From NCBI GenBank assembly GCA_963768565.1, contig CAVYIO010000020.1, positions 1-64,000 of the forward strand: DNA of 64,000 nt, read 5' to 3'. The position numbers were made by a program, and so were the translations under genes. Below are positions 15,879 to 26,921 of the stretch, one piece after another; the stretch's first letter is position 1, and each line of letters opens with the position of its first letter. The notes under the pieces were generated by a model that saw nothing but the letters and a program-made list of their open reading frames with translations, had not been told where the DNA came from and made no database searches. Origin of the DNA: JABDKH01 sp963768565 (GTDB lineage: Bacteria; Bacteroidota; Rhodothermia; Rhodothermales; JABDKH01).

Positions 15879-18800
15879 ATGCCCGATTTCTGCCATCTTC
15901 ACTGCCACACGCACTACTCGCTGCTCGACGGCGCAGCGCGCATCAAGACCCTCGTCCAGAAGGCGCGCGAGCACGGATCGCCCGCCCTCGCGATCACCGA
16001 TCACGGCAACCTCTTCGGCGTCCCCGAATTCCACGCGACGGCGAAGAAGGCCGGCATCAAGCCGATCATCGGCTGCGAGTTTTATCTGTCGCGCGTCGCC
16101 GATGGCCGATCGCAGCGACCGCACGCGCTATCATCAGGTCCTGCTCGCCAAGAACGAAGAAGGGTACCGAAATCTGATCGCGCTCTCGTCGGCCTCCTAT
16201 CTCGAGGGCTACTACTACAAGCCGCGCATCGACCACGCGACCGCTCAAGAAGCACAGCGCCGGACTCGTCGCGACCACCTGCTGCCTGCAGGGTGAGGTA
16301 CCGCAGACCCTGCTCAAGCGCGGCGAGGAGGAGGCAAAGAAGGTCTTCGACTGGTACCTCGACATCTTCGGCGACGACTACTACATCGAGATCCAGGACC
16401 ACGGGATCGACGAGCAGAAGAAGATCAACCCGATCCTTCTGCGGTGGGCGACAGGAGTACGGCGTCAAGGCCATCGCCACCAACGACGTCCACTACGTCG
16501 AAGAGGAGGATGCCGCCGCGCAGGACGTCCTGCTCTGCCTCCAGACCGGCCGCGACCTCTACGACCCGAAGCGCATGCGTTTCGAGGAACGCAGTTCTAT
16601 CTGAAGAGCCCCGCCGAGATGCTGCACCGCCATGGGCGAGATCGAAGATGCGGTGGCCCGCGAAGCAACGCTGGTCAACACGGGCGAAATCGCCGACAAG
16701 TGCACGTTCGAGATCTCCACCGGCGAGCTGCTCCTGCCCCACTACCCCATCCCCGACGAGTTCGCGGGCGAACATGGATGGCTATCTGCGCCACCTGACA
16801 TACGAGCGTGCAACGAATCGATTCGACGAGATCACGGAGGAGATCCGCGAGCGACTCGACCACGAACTGCAGATTATCAGCCAGATGGGCTATGCGGGCT
16901 ACTTCCTGATCGTCCAGGACTTCACGACGCGCCGCCCGCGACCAGGGCGTGAGCGTCGGTCCCGGCCGCGGCTCCGGCGCCGGCAGCCTCGTCGCCTACT
17001 GCCTCGGCATCACCAACATCGATCCGCTCCGCTACGACCTGCTCTTCGAGCGCTTCCTGAATCCCGAGCGCGTGTCGATGCCCGACATCGACATCGACTT
17101 TGACGATCGCGGCCGCTCGAAGGTCATCGACTACGTCGTCCAGAAGTACGGCCGCGAGAGCGTCTGCCAGATCATCACGTTCGGAACGATGGGCGCGCGG
17201 TCCGTCATCCGCGACGTGTCGCGCGTGCTCGGCATCCCGCTCGCCGAGGCCGATCGTATCGCCAAGCTGATCCCCGACGGCGTGAAAGTCTCGATAGAGG
17301 CGGCGATGAAGGACGTGCCGCAATTCCGCAAGCTCGCGCACGACGAAAACGAGCAGATCCGCAAGCTGATGCACTATGCCCAGGTGCTCGAGGGCTCCGC
17401 ACGGCATACGGGCGTGCACGCCGCGGGCGTCATCATCGCGCCGGGCGACGTCACCGACTACGTGCCCGTGGCCATCGCCAAGGGCAAGTCAACGGCGAGG
17501 ACGTCATGACGACCCAGTACGACGGCAAGTGGGTCGAGAGCTTCGGACTGCTCAAGATGGACTTCCTCGGACTCAAGACGCTGACCGTCCTCGACGATGC
17601 GCTTGCGCTGATCCGCGAGAACCACGGCGTCGACGTCGACCTCGACGATCTCCCGATGGACGATCCGAAGACGTTGGAGCTCTTCCAGCGCGGCGGATAC
17701 GGTCGCCATCTTCCAGTTTGAGTCCGACGGGATGCGCGAGTGGCTGCGCAAGCTCAAGCCGACGTCCATCGACGACCTGATCGCGATGAACGCGCTCTAC
17801 CGGCCCGGCCCGATGGATCTCATCCCGAACTACATCGCCCGAAAGCACGGCAAAGAGGAGATATCTTATCCTCATCCGATGCTCGAACCCATTCTCACAC
17901 CGACCTACGGCATACCTGTTTATCAGGAGCAGGTGATGCAGATGGCTCAGGCGATGGCGGGCTACACGCCTGGTGCGGCCGACGTCCTCCGGCGCGCCAT
18001 GGGAAAGAAGAAGCAGTCGGAGATGGATGAGCAGCGGGCCATCTTCGTCGGCGGCGCGAAGGAGCGGGGCGTCGAGGAGAAGATCGCGAACGGCGTCTTC
18101 GACATGATGGCCAAGTTCGCCGGCTACGGCTTCAACAAGTCGCACTCCGCCGCCTATTCGGTCGTTGCGTACCAGACGGCCTACCTCAAGGCCCACTACC
18201 CGGCCGAGTTCATGGCGGCCGCGATGACGAACGACATGAGCGACACCAAGAAGCTCGCGAACATTCTGGACGAGGCGAGAAAGCTCGGCCTGACCATGCG
18301 TTCCGCGTCGGTGAATCGAAGCCAGGCGCATTTCACCGTCGAGGAGGGCAGTATCCGGTTCGGACTCGGCGCGATCAAAGGCGTCGGACTGGGCGCCATC
18401 GAGGCCATCGTCGACGGTCGCAAAAAGCACGGGCCGTTCTCGACCATCTTCGAGATGACCAAGAACATCGATCTCCGGACGGTCAACAAGAAGGCCATCG
18501 AGTGCCTTGCTCGCGTCGGCGCGCTCGACGACCTCGAGGGGCACCGGGCGCAGCTCGTGGAGGCGGTCGATTCGGCCGTGACGTACGGGCAGCGGATTCA
18601 GGCCGAGAAGGCCGCCGGGCAGAACTCCCTGTTTGGGGTTAACTCCGAAAGCGGTGAATCCATGGAGCCGAACGTCCCCGTGGTTGATCCGTGGCCGCGG
18701 GCGCGGCGGCTGAAGGAGGAGCGTGAGCTGATCGGCGTGTACGTGTCGGGGCATCCGCTCGAAGAGTTTATGGCCGAGGCGAAGGCCTTCGCGACGAGCG

Positions 18801-19378
18801 GACTGGGTGACGTCGCGGAATTTGAATCCGAAGAAAGTGGCCGCCACACCGGCCCGGGACCGGACGGGCGGCCGCAGTACAGTTTCTGTGGAATCATCAC
18901 CGACGTGCAGCGCCGGACGACCAAAGGCGGCAAGCCCATTGCGTTCGCGACGCTCGAGGACTTCGGGGGCCAGGCTGAGCTGGTGTGTTTCGCGACGGTG
19001 CTGGACCGCATACAGAACTACCTGCAAGTCGATGAGATCGTGATCGCGAAGGGGCGGCCCGAGGTGCGGGGTGGCGGACTCAAGGTCATCGTGCAGGATG
19101 TGCTGCCGATGTGGAAGGTGCGCGAGCAGATGGTCAAGTCGATTGTGGTGCGGGTGGATGCCGAGTCGCTGGCGGTCGAGGCGATCAACCAGTTGCGGGA
19201 GCTATGCGACGCGAACCGCGGGTCGTGCAAATTGTACTTCGACATCGCCTCCGGCGACCTGGCCCAGCCACAGCGTGTGCATGCGCGGAAGTTCGTCGTG
19301 GAGCCGACGCCGGACCTGATGCGTGGGCTGACGCGACTGGTGGGCCCGGGGAATGTGGTGGTTGAGGGAGAGGGCTGA
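15879..19378 (+). CDS. dnaE: DNA polymerase III alpha subunit, nine frame breaks in the first half
   Basis: Replicative polymerase catalytic subunit, about 1165 residues when repaired, the usual DnaE length. The N-terminal PHP domain starts MPDFCHLHCHTHYSLLDGAA. The polymerase active site has GPGRGSGAGSLVAYCLGIT and the catalytic aspartates in MPDIDIDFDDRGR. After 17732 the frame is clean: YRPGPMDLIPNYI, FNKSHSAAYSVVAYQTAYLK, the helix-hairpin-helix region, and an OB-fold (GIITDVQRRTTKGGKPIAFA) to the stop. Single-base changes fall near 16099, 16246, 16451, 16592, 16630, 16773, 16930, 17490 and 17696 (seven apparent insertions, two deletions). Because the protein sequence is conserved on both sides of each break and the gene is normally essential, errors in the sequence are the likeliest cause. 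Confidence 0.9.
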
Positions 19379-19380
19379 TC

Positions 19381-19458
19381 GTCATGCCCGCGAAAGCGGG
19401 CATCCACACAAGGTTCACGCAGCCTCCCATGGATCCCCGCCTGCGCGGGGATGACAGC
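19381..19458. repeat. REP-like repeat pair directly after dnaE
   Basis: gtcatgcccgcgaaagcggg (19381-19400) begins 3 bp after the dnaE stop, and a second arm with the core ATCCCCGC-ctgc-GCGGGGAT lies at about 19428-19458. Both can form hairpins. The pair lies between the ends of dnaE and of the convergent cyclase gene and may act as a bidirectional terminator. Confidence 0.8.
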
Positions 19459-19482
19459 CAACAGACCAGCCACCCAACGACC

Positions 19483-20559
19483 CTACACCGTATACAGCGG
19501 CACCTGCTCCTGCTTGCCCCGCAGCCGAACCGCCCCCAGTTGCCGCGGCCTGCCGCCAGACCGTTAACCGGCAGCCGATCGTGCACCACCCCGGACAGCA
19601 GCAGATTGACACCCAGGTCGTTGCACTTGGCCTGTATCCGAGCCGCAGTGTTCATCACGTCACCCGAATAGGCGATCTCCCGCTTCACGACACCCACCTC
19701 ACCCACCATGACGGATCCGTGGTGAAGTCCCGCTTTGAACTCGGGCGTCACGTCGTACTGAGATCGAAAGTACTTGGACGCGCCTTGCAGCGTCTCTTCC
19801 ACACTGTAGAAACACGCGACGCACCGGTGGTCGCGAAGCCCTGCATCGCCGGGCCAGGTCAGAACCACCTCGTCGCCGACGTACTGGTAAATCTCAGCTC
19901 CGTGCCGAAGCATCGAAGGGGTCGCGATCCGGAAGACATCTCTGACGAAACGAAAGTACTTCTCCTCTCCCAGAAACTCGGCAATGGCGGTCGACGCCCG
20001 CAGGTCGAGAAACATGATGGTCCTCTCTTCGCGCCTCGGATGAAAGTACTTCCCCATCAGGAAGGACCGAAAGACCCCCGGACCGTACTTGTCCTTGACC
20101 AGAAGTGCCACGAAGGTCGAAATCACGATGACCCCCCAGACCAGATAGCTGGCGACGGTCTGCCATGCGAGCAGGTGCTCGATGTACGGAGTCGCGAGTT
20201 CCGGAGTGGTCAGGCGCGCATACAGACCGGCAATTCCGTCGACCACAAAGTATGCGATCGTGTATGTGACGAGAATGGACAGGATGGCGCGGTTGTAGGG
20301 CTTTCGACCGCAGCCATTTGTCCCAGACGAAGACCATCGGCGTGCCGCCGATCAGTCCGGCCGCGACCGACGTGATCAGTGCGCCCACCAGAAAGTCGGA
20401 CGCACGATAGCTCCCGAGTCCGCAGTCGAACTGAAGAAGCGCCGAATAGCCCTGGAGAAACAGGATCAGACTCACGAACGACCATGCGACGGTAATGAGC
20501 AGGATCGTCGTTACCTTCGACCGCACCTGGGAACTGATGTGGAAGGGAGAAGATCGCAT
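19483..20559 (-). CDS. Class III adenylate/guanylate cyclase, membrane-anchored, two frame breaks
   Basis: About 358 residues when repaired. The N-terminal half has four hydrophobic segments (TILLITVAWSFVSLILFLQG, FLVGALITSVAAGLIGG, a third across the break near 20310, and VASYLVWGVIVISTFVALLV). The cyclase domain follows: first metal Asp in TIMFLDLRASTAIAEFLG, second in YQYVGDEVVLTW, then GLHHGSVMVGEVG and AYSGDVMNTAARIQAKC with the ribose-orienting Asn/Arg. A second break near 19555 leads to RLRGKQEQVPLYTV and a stop at 19483. The ATG at 20559 is set by MRSSPFHISSQ. It should make cAMP or cGMP, or act as a degenerate sensor. Substrate-specifying residues cannot be assigned safely. Confidence 0.8.
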
Positions 20560-20781
20560 CGGACTCCTCTGAGAGTTAGTGACCCTGCAATATCGCACGG
20601 CAGACCAGACTCGTGAAACCCTGGCGTCGGCCGTGACCACCGCTCGCATCGATCGGCGCCGTCCGAGCGGCCGCCCTTCGAATGTCTTCCGAGAGAGGTG
20701 GACCTCCACGGCGACCTCCTGCCACGCCCTCGCTTCCGGCCGGCGCGAAGGTTCGCCAGTCACGCAAGAGGTACTACCGGC

Positions 20782-21321
20782 CTATATCCGAAGCCGCCCC
20801 CATTTCACATAGCGCGGGGTCCGGCGGCAGAATTCTGCATAGCGTTCGCCGAACACGCGGAGCAGGTGCTCCTCCTCCACCAGAATCAGGAGATGAAGAC
20901 TTACGGCGACCACCAGCAGCGCCGCAAGACACCACAGGGACCAGTCCGTCAAAGCAAAACCCAACAGGAACAGCAACCATCCTACGTACTGCGGATTGCG
21001 ACTCCAGCGATACGGCCCTGCTGATGTAAGCTCGCCCGGATCAAGACACAACATCTTCGTAACCGAGCGGAAGCGCACTATGCTGACCAGGCACAGGGCG
21101 AGGCCCAGGACGCCTACTACGACGCCGACGTAGGCGGTTACCGTACTCGGCATTCTGTATGTCGTGGCGAAGTCGAGGACCACGTTTGGCACGAACAACA
21201 TCGCGCACAACAGGAACAGTCCCACCAGACTTAGTCTGCCGCGCCGACGGTACTCCCATCGCGCGTACAGGAGTGCGGCCGTGCTTACCCCAACGGACAA
21301 TATGAGTAGGAAAGTGAGCAT
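20782..21321 (-). CDS. Isoprenylcysteine carboxyl methyltransferase-like membrane protein
   Basis: 179-residue membrane protein with about five hydrophobic helices and the ICMT/PEMT-like C-terminal signature GPYRWSRNPQYVGWLLF, then EEEHLLRVFGERYAEFCRRT and PRYV. The His/Asn-Pro-Tyr loop and Glu-Glu segment form the S-adenosylmethionine site in this superfamily. In bacteria such proteins methylate lipids or small molecules, and protein prenyl-Cys substrates are not expected. It stands alone on the minus strand, divergent from the iminopeptidase gene, with 292 bp between starts in which I see no further gene. Confidence 0.85.
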   Translation of the reverse strand: MLTFLLILSVGVSTAALLYARWEYRRRGRLSLVGLFLLCAMLFVPNVVLDFATTYRMPSTVTAYVGVVVGVLGLALCLVSIVRFRSVTKMLCLDPGELTSAGPYRWSRNPQYVGWLLFLLGFALTDWSLWCLAALLVVAVSLHLLILVEEEHLLRVFGERYAEFCRRTPRYVKWGRLRI

Positions 21322-21613
21322 CTGCCACCCGGTGCGGCTATTGTGGCGCCAGTCGTTCGTTCGGTCTAAGTTATTCTCTCGGATTCGCCGGCTGCTGCCC
21401 GACGGAGGTCCGGCGGTACTTTACACCCCTACGAATAATCAGACGGATCGAGATCTGCTGAGGGTGAATGTCCCGAACAGCGTGAGGGGATCGGCCCTTC
21501 ATGACGTCTGCCGGGGGATGGAGGGAGATGTCTGTGTACCGACTATCAACTGCGATCCGCTGATCCCCATCCCCACGAACCACTCTGCGACAACGAAAGG
21601 CGAGGAACTGAGC

Positions 21614-22576
21614 ATGGCTAACGAACACTTCTACCCTGAGATCGAGCCGTACCGGACCGGTCAGCTGCAGGTCGATGACGTGCACACTCTTTACTACGAG
21701 GAGTGCGGCACGCCGGACGGTCTGCCGATGCTGTTCGTTCATGGCGGCCCCGGTGCCGGCTGCAGCACTGCCGATCGGCGTTTCTTCGCGCCGGGTCAGT
21801 TCCGCACGGTGCTGTTCGACCAGCGAGGCTGCGGTCGATCCACGCCGGCGGGCGAGCTGAAGGACAACTCCCCCGCCCACCTGGTGGCCGACATCGAGCG
21901 GCTCCGGGAAGAGCTGGGAATCGACACGTGGCACGTCTTCGGCGGCTCCTGGGGCAGTTCGCTGGCCATGGCCTACGCGGAGGAGCACCCGGATCGGGTC
22001 CGGAGCCTGGTGCTCCGCGGTATCTGGTTGCTGCGCGACGAGGAGATCCGCTGGTGGCTGTACGAGATGGGCATGATCCAGCCCGAGCTATGGCGGCAGT
22101 TCGTCGAGCCGATCCCCGAGGACGAACGGGGCGACCTACTGGAGGCGTTCTGGAAGCGACTCGACGGTGAAGACACGAAGGCCGCACTTGCGGCAGCCAA
22201 AGCCTGGTCGATCTACGAGGGATCCTGCTGCACCCTCCTGGCCAACCCGGAGTTCAGCGACGTCTTCGGTGAGCCGGAGTTGGCCTGGAACCTGGCCCGA
22301 CTGGAGGCCCACTACTTCCGCAATGTTCGTTTCAAGCCGGACACCCTGCTCCTGGACCGGGTCGATCGCCTGCGCTCGATCCCGGCCTTCGCGGTGCACG
22401 GCCGCTACGACCTGGTGTGTCCGGTGAAGAACCTCGACGACCTTTGCCGCGCCTGGCCCGAGCTGGATGCGGTCATCGTTCCGGATGCCGGTCACTCGTC
22501 GCACGAGCCGGGCATCACCCGGGAACTGGTGGCCGCCACGACCCGAATTGCGGAGACTGGATCCCCGGTCCGCTGA
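21614..22576 (+). CDS. pip: Prolyl iminopeptidase (S33, alpha/beta hydrolase)
   Basis: 320-residue cytoplasmic peptidase that releases N-terminal proline. Family hallmarks are EIEPYRTGQLQVDDVHTLYYE at the start (written here in part: YRTGQLQVDDVHTLYYEE), the oxyanion loop FVHGGPGAGCS, DQRGCGRS, the nucleophile S112 in GGSWGSSLA, Asp in VHGRYDLVCP and His in DAGHSSHEPG. The ATG at 21614 follows a gcgaggaa Shine-Dalgarno and begins the canonical N-terminus, although the frame is open far upstream. The sequence is unusually rich in GC-ending codons and looks proteobacterial or actinobacterial in style, so horizontal acquisition is possible but not tested. Confidence 0.92.
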   Translation: MANEHFYPEIEPYRTGQLQVDDVHTLYYEECGTPDGLPMLFVHGGPGAGCSTADRRFFAPGQFRTVLFDQRGCGRSTPAGELKDNSPAHLVADIERLREELGIDTWHVFGGSWGSSLAMAYAEEHPDRVRSLVLRGIWLLRDEEIRWWLYEMGMIQPELWRQFVEPIPEDERGDLLEAFWKRLDGEDTKAALAAAKAWSIYEGSCCTLLANPEFSDVFGEPELAWNLARLEAHYFRNVRFKPDTLLLDRVDRLRSIPAFAVHGRYDLVCPVKNLDDLCRAWPELDAVIVPDAGHSSHEPGITRELVAATTRIAETGSPVR

Positions 22577-22853
22577 ATGGGAAAGAGGTGCCGCTAACAC
22601 CATGTGGCTTCGGCGTGCCACCGACCGGTACCCTTCGGGAAATCGGGATTGAGTCGAAGGTAATCGCAAGCGCGATCGCGAAGGCCGTAGCCAACGTCAG
22701 TCGATGAGAAGATGGGCTGGGTTGAGAGTCTTCATTCCAGTACCATTCGGTCATGCTGGCGGACGCTTCATCTGCCCGATGGGCCGGCTCACGCAAGTCG
22801 GCGGGTCGAGCATCCTCTCCTGGGCGACTTTCTCGCACGGAGGGTGACCACCC

Positions 22854-23979
22854 ATGATCCGGCGCATCATTTACATGCTACTTGGCGCCACGACTGCCGT
22901 GGGCTGCGACAGCGTTGGTCCGCTGGTCGGCGTCGACGAGTCCGGGTCAGACCCCTACCATCTGCTGGCTTACACCCGCGCGGTCTTTGACTACGACGTG
23001 CTCTACCCCGCCTGGTTGTACCTGTATGACCCGGTTCGTGATACGACAGCGCTGCTGGTAGCCGATTCTTCCGCCTTCGGAGGCATTTCAGATCCGCAAT
23101 GGTCGCCCGACGGAGATCGGATCGCATACATCCGCGGCCGCTCGTACGACTCGACCGCGCTGTGGATAGTCGACGTGGCGACAACGGACCGTCGCATGCT
23201 GAGCGACGCACGCATTCCAGGCGCACTCGCCTGCGTGGTCCGCGGACGGCAGCGCCATCGCGTTCATCGACACCGACGAGTACGAAACCGGAGCGCCCGG
23301 CAACCTGCAGCTCGTCGATCAGGAAGACGGCCGGCCGCTGCCGCTTGCGTCACCGATCATCGATGCCTCGCATCCCGCGTGGGCGCCCAACGATCATGTA
23401 CTGCTCGTCGGAGGAACGATGGCCGACCGTTCCGTGCTGGACAGCTCCGACCGAGGTGTATGGTTAGTCCGTCCCCGAGAAGGACTCGAAGAGCTGATCC
23501 TGTCCACGCGGCTTGAGTTTCGCGGACTCGCGTGGTCGCCGCGCGGAGATCGCTTCGTCGTCACCCTTCGGCACGAAGACAGAACGATCGTCCGGGTACT
23601 CGCACGTGATGGCACACCCCTCTGGCACAAATCGATTCCCTCAGGGTACACGGGTCGACCCAGCTGGTCGCCGGATGGAGCAGAAGTTTGCGTTCCTTCT
23701 GATCGCGGCAACGTCACTAGCATGCACGTGATCAGTGCCGACGGTACCTCGTTTCGAACCTTCGGCGTGCATCACGTCAGCGGAACCCCTTCGTGGTCGC
23801 AATCCGGGCGCCGCGTAACGTATGGATCGTGGGAATCGCTCCACGAGCTGCATCTCCACACGGGCGAGCTGAGATCCGTCCTCTCAGAGCGATGGGTGCA
23901 GTTTGCGGACCCGAGGTGGTCGCCTGTCCCGGCGGACGGCATCTCGCATTGGTTCAGAGCTCCGGATCCGAGGCGGTGA
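22854..23979 (+). CDS. TolB-like beta-propeller lipoprotein, frameshifted
   Basis: About 374 residues when repaired. MIRRIIYMLLGATTAVGC is a lipoprotein signal with Cys at 18. Repeats of the WD40-like/PD40 type follow: DPQWSPDGDRIAYIRG, then after a frame change near 23232 AWSADGSAIAFIDTDE, HPAWAPNDHVLLVGG, LAWSPRGDRFVVTLR, PSWSPDGAEVCVPS and PSWSQSGRRVTYGSW. At least six blades can be counted, so it is a closed propeller. It is probably a periplasmic or outer-membrane-tethered binding protein of unknown ligand. It ends near a convergent sulfotransferase gene. Confidence 0.75.
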
Positions 23980-24166
23980 CACATTCGAGTCGGAGAGGGA
24001 ATCGACGCTGCACGATCGGTCGCAAGGGATCACCGGCAGATCCCGCCGCCCCTCGGGGCCTCCGCGACATACCATGGATCTCCGACGGACTGGCAGGGCG
24101 CTAGCGGCTCCGCCCCGTAGTGCCGGATGTTATCACGCGGTATGCTCCCGGACTCAGGACGGCGGA

Positions 24167-25020
24167 CTACACGGACCAGTGTTCTAGCGCCAGGCCGGAA
24201 TAGGCACGCAGCTGCTCCACGTCGCTCCTGAAGTACTCTGTAAGCCGGTCGCGCAGGAGCGGCGGAAGAGTGGGGCGCGGCACGGGCGACGAGAAGGGAT
24301 AGTAGAGCAGCATCTGCGCCGGCCACTGCAGAGACGGTGGCAGGCGCCGCAAGAGTGGTGCACCGAAAGCACGGTCAATCGCCACACCAACGCTGTTCTT
24401 TCGCCGGTAGTCCGCTGTGCGATGAAGAACGGTGGCGAACCGAGTTGAGTCAAAACCATCGTCAATTCCCAGGAAACGAAAGATTCGTCCTAGCGTCCGG
24501 AGGCGATGATCCCGTAGGTCCCTGGTCGTCAGCAGCAGGATCTGGTCCTCTCGAAAGTGCGCCAGATACTGCTGTAGCTGCATGAAGTAGCGACCGCGGC
24601 AGAGGTATCTGTTTGGCTCCGTGTCGTTCAGGGCGTCGGCCAGAGTGCGATCTTCCAAGCCGGTGGCGTACCTGTGGACGTAATGAGAGATCGTGCGCTC
24701 AATCGGATCACGGCACGATGTACACCAAATGGGCGCCGGGATTCACCGCCGCCATCCGCTCAGCAACGCCCGGATTGAGAGGATAGTCCGTATAGCTAGG
24801 CGACGCCTCTCCGTAAACTCTTGCCCTCGCCCGGAAGTTGCTCCGGTACCAGGAGAGTCCTCGGGTCCAATTCCGGTCGGCAACGAAAAAATTGAGCTCT
24901 TTGGTTCGCGACATGAACACATCCGGGTGCTGCCTGAGATAGTAGATACAGACTCGTCGTCGCGCACTTCTGCGCGCCGATAATGACGAGATTCGGTAGA
25001 GCACCTTCCGATGAGAGCAT
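24167..25020 (-). CDS. PAPS-dependent sulfotransferase, two frame breaks
   Basis: About 284 residues when repaired. The N-terminus LPNLVIIGAQKCATTSLY carries the 5'-phosphosulfate-binding loop. After a break near 24958 it reads LRQHPDVFMSRTKELNFF, then EASPSYTDYP. After another near 24712 it reads RDPIERTISHYVHRY, the 3'-phosphate-binding motif, followed by LLLTTRDLRDHRLRTLGRIFRFLGI. This order is that of heparan/tyrosyl-type cytosolic sulfotransferases, which transfer sulfate from PAPS to hydroxyl groups of glycans, lipids or proteins. The acceptor is unknown. It may modify exopolysaccharide. Confidence 0.8.
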
Positions 25021-25055
25021 GCGAACGTCCGAAGTCTAACCCAACCGGCACTAGC

Positions 25056-25330
25056 CTACTGCCGTGGATGCCAAGCTAGGAATGAACCGCTTCCGAGGAA
25101 AGGAGCTTGCTCGCTGGGTCTCGAACGAACCGGTGTCCGCCGGTAATCCGTCCGCTGCGTGATTTCGTTCGGATTGTCGTCTTCGTCATTCGTGTAGTAG
25201 ACGTCGTCCCCGTCCGTCTTCCAGCGATAGAGATACTGATCCGTGTCGATCTCGACCTCCTGCGTGTGGGGATTCACGAACTCCTCCAGGCCTGTCAGCA
25301 CGAGGTAGTTGTCGTTCAGAATCTCCTTCC
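25056..25330 (-). pseudogene. C-terminal remnant of a larger gene
   Basis: The open frame contains INRKEILNDNYLVLTGLEEF, then VNPHTQEVEIDTDQYLYRW, DGDDVYYTNDEDDNPN and RTDYRRTPVR. This layout, a conserved end with NANYLVLTG-like, NPYTGK-like and KRTPVRPR-like motifs, looks to me like the last third of a longer secreted protein family. No start codon, signal peptide or upstream domain can be found, because the histidine kinase gene ends 107 bp upstream. Upstream codons quickly lose coding character. I read it as a decapitated gene left by a deletion. Confidence 0.55.
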
Positions 25331-25436
25331 GATTGATCCGTGTTCTCCGGTGTTCTCCCTGCGCAAGTCTCTCCCCCGACGAATGGCAGCAGCTTTCGGA
25401 GATCCGTTGTGTAAGGTGGATCCGAATCGTGGCCCG

Positions 25437-26921
25437 TCAGGACACTGGGCCGCCGTTGTTTTCAAGCCGAAACGAAAACGTCGTCCCCTGCCCGACCCGA
25501 CTCTCGACCCGAATCTCACCACCGTGCAACTCGATGATCCTTCGTGTGATCGCAAGCCCCAACCCGGCACCGCCGCGCTCGCGCGACCGGCTCTTCTCCA
25601 CCCGGTAGAAGCGCTCGAAGATGTTCGCCACCTCGCCTTCCGGAATACCCGGTCCCGTGTCCGCCACCGCAATCTCGACCTTGCCCTCCACCCGCTCCGT
25701 GCGCACGCGAACATGACCGCCCTCCGGCGTGAATTGAATCGCGTTGTCGATGAGGTTCGCGATGGCACGCTCCACCAGCGCGATATCTGCATGCACCATC
25801 AGGAGATCCGACGGGATCTCTGCTGCAATGTCCACCCTCTTGCGCTCGGCATCCGGCCTGAATTGCTGCACCAGGTCCTGAACAAGCTCCGACGACGAGA
25901 AGGACTCGGGCTTCAATTCGACCTGCCCTGCGTCCAGCTTCGAAAGCTCAAAAAGCTCGGACACTAACGAACTCAGCGACGACGCATTGCGCGAAACGAC
26001 ATCCAGATACTCCCGCCGCTGATCGTCGCTCAGCTCTCCGCCCTTCATCGCTATGGTCTCCAGATATCCCTGCATTGATGACAGCGGACTTCTGAGATCG
26101 TGCGACACGTTCGCAATCAGCTCACGACGCTGCCGATCTACGCGTGCCATTTCCTCCATATTGGCGACAATCGTGTCGGCCATGGCGTTGAATGAGTCGG
26201 CGAGCTGTCCCAGTTCATCGTTCGCTCGATATCGAACCCGCTCATCGAACTCCCCGCCCGCAAATCGCGATACCGACTGCGTGACCGACCGGAGTCGGCG
26301 CGTCAGGAATCCGAACAACATCAGCCCGACGAGGCCCGTAAGCAGCAGACTGATTGCCAGCGCCCGGCCGGCGGCACGCAGGATGTAGCTTCCCCGTACC
26401 ATCCCCACCACATCATCGTACTGGGCACCGGAAAGAATCACATACACGAAGCAGTCGGGCTTGCCCATGATCTCGATCTGCGCTGCACTGAACGGCCTGG
26501 ACTGCCCGTCACGCGCAGGGTCTTCGCCAAGGATCGGTGCGGGCTCTCCTTCAAGAAATCGACGAACCGGACCCAGATCGACGGCCGTATGCGACAGGCC
26601 CTGCGCCTCCTCCAGCAGATACTGCGCCAACACCGATCCGTCCGGGTCGAGGAGGTATACTTCGATCCGGGGATTGGCCTCGCGAATGCGCCGAAGCTCA
26701 TCCTCGACGACTTCGTCGCGGATGTCGTCCCCCAGTAGCGGCTCCAGCCTCCGCGCCAGTGTAGCCGCAAGCTGCATGTTGAGCTTCTGCTCTGTTTCGT
26801 TGCCGAATCGCTCGAAGGAACGCACCGTCACGAGCGTGATCACCGCGCCCAGACACACCATGAGCAGCAGGAAGAGCAGCGACAGTTTCGTGTAGAAGGT
26901 CTTGAACATTCTCAAGCGCAT
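25437..26921 (-). CDS. Sensor histidine kinase of a two-component system
   Basis: 494 residues. A first transmembrane helix lies at about 12-32 (FYTKLSLLFLLLMVCLGAV), a periplasmic sensing region at about 33-183, and a second helix at about 184-206. A HAMP linker (RRLRSVTQSVSRFAGGEFD) follows, then HisKA with the phosphorylated His274 in NVSHDLRSPLSSMQGYL, and HATPase_c with NLIDNAIQFTPEGG (N box), DTGPGIP (G1) and GAGLGLAITRR (G2). The ATG at 26921 overlaps the stop of the response regulator gene as TAATG, so the pair is translationally coupled. The signal sensed is unknown. Confidence 0.94.
   Translation of the reverse strand: MRLRMFKTFYTKLSLLFLLLMVCLGAVITLVTVRSFERFGNETEQKLNMQLAATLARRLEPLLGDDIRDEVVEDELRRIREANPRIEVYLLDPDGSVLAQYLLEEAQGLSHTAVDLGPVRRFLEGEPAPILGEDPARDGQSRPFSAAQIEIMGKPDCFVYVILSGAQYDDVVGMVRGSYILRAAGRALAISLLLTGLVGLMLFGFLTRRLRSVTQSVSRFAGGEFDERVRYRANDELGQLADSFNAMADTIVANMEEMARVDRQRRELIANVSHDLRSPLSSMQGYLETIAMKGGELSDDQRREYLDVVSRNASSLSSLVSELFELSKLDAGQVELKPESFSSSELVQDLVQQFRPDAERKRVDIAAEIPSDLLMVHADIALVERAIANLIDNAIQFTPEGGHVRVRTERVEGKVEIAVADTGPGIPEGEVANIFERFYRVEKSRSRERGGAGLGLAITRRIIELHGGEIRVESRVGQGTTFSFRLENNGGPVS

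Noticed and set aside
17573..19027. Long open frame of about 480 codons on the minus strand across the second half of dnaE
   Set aside because: It lies wholly antisense to conserved DnaE sequence, has a composition dominated by Arg/His/Leu, and shows no family features. It is a GC-bias shadow.
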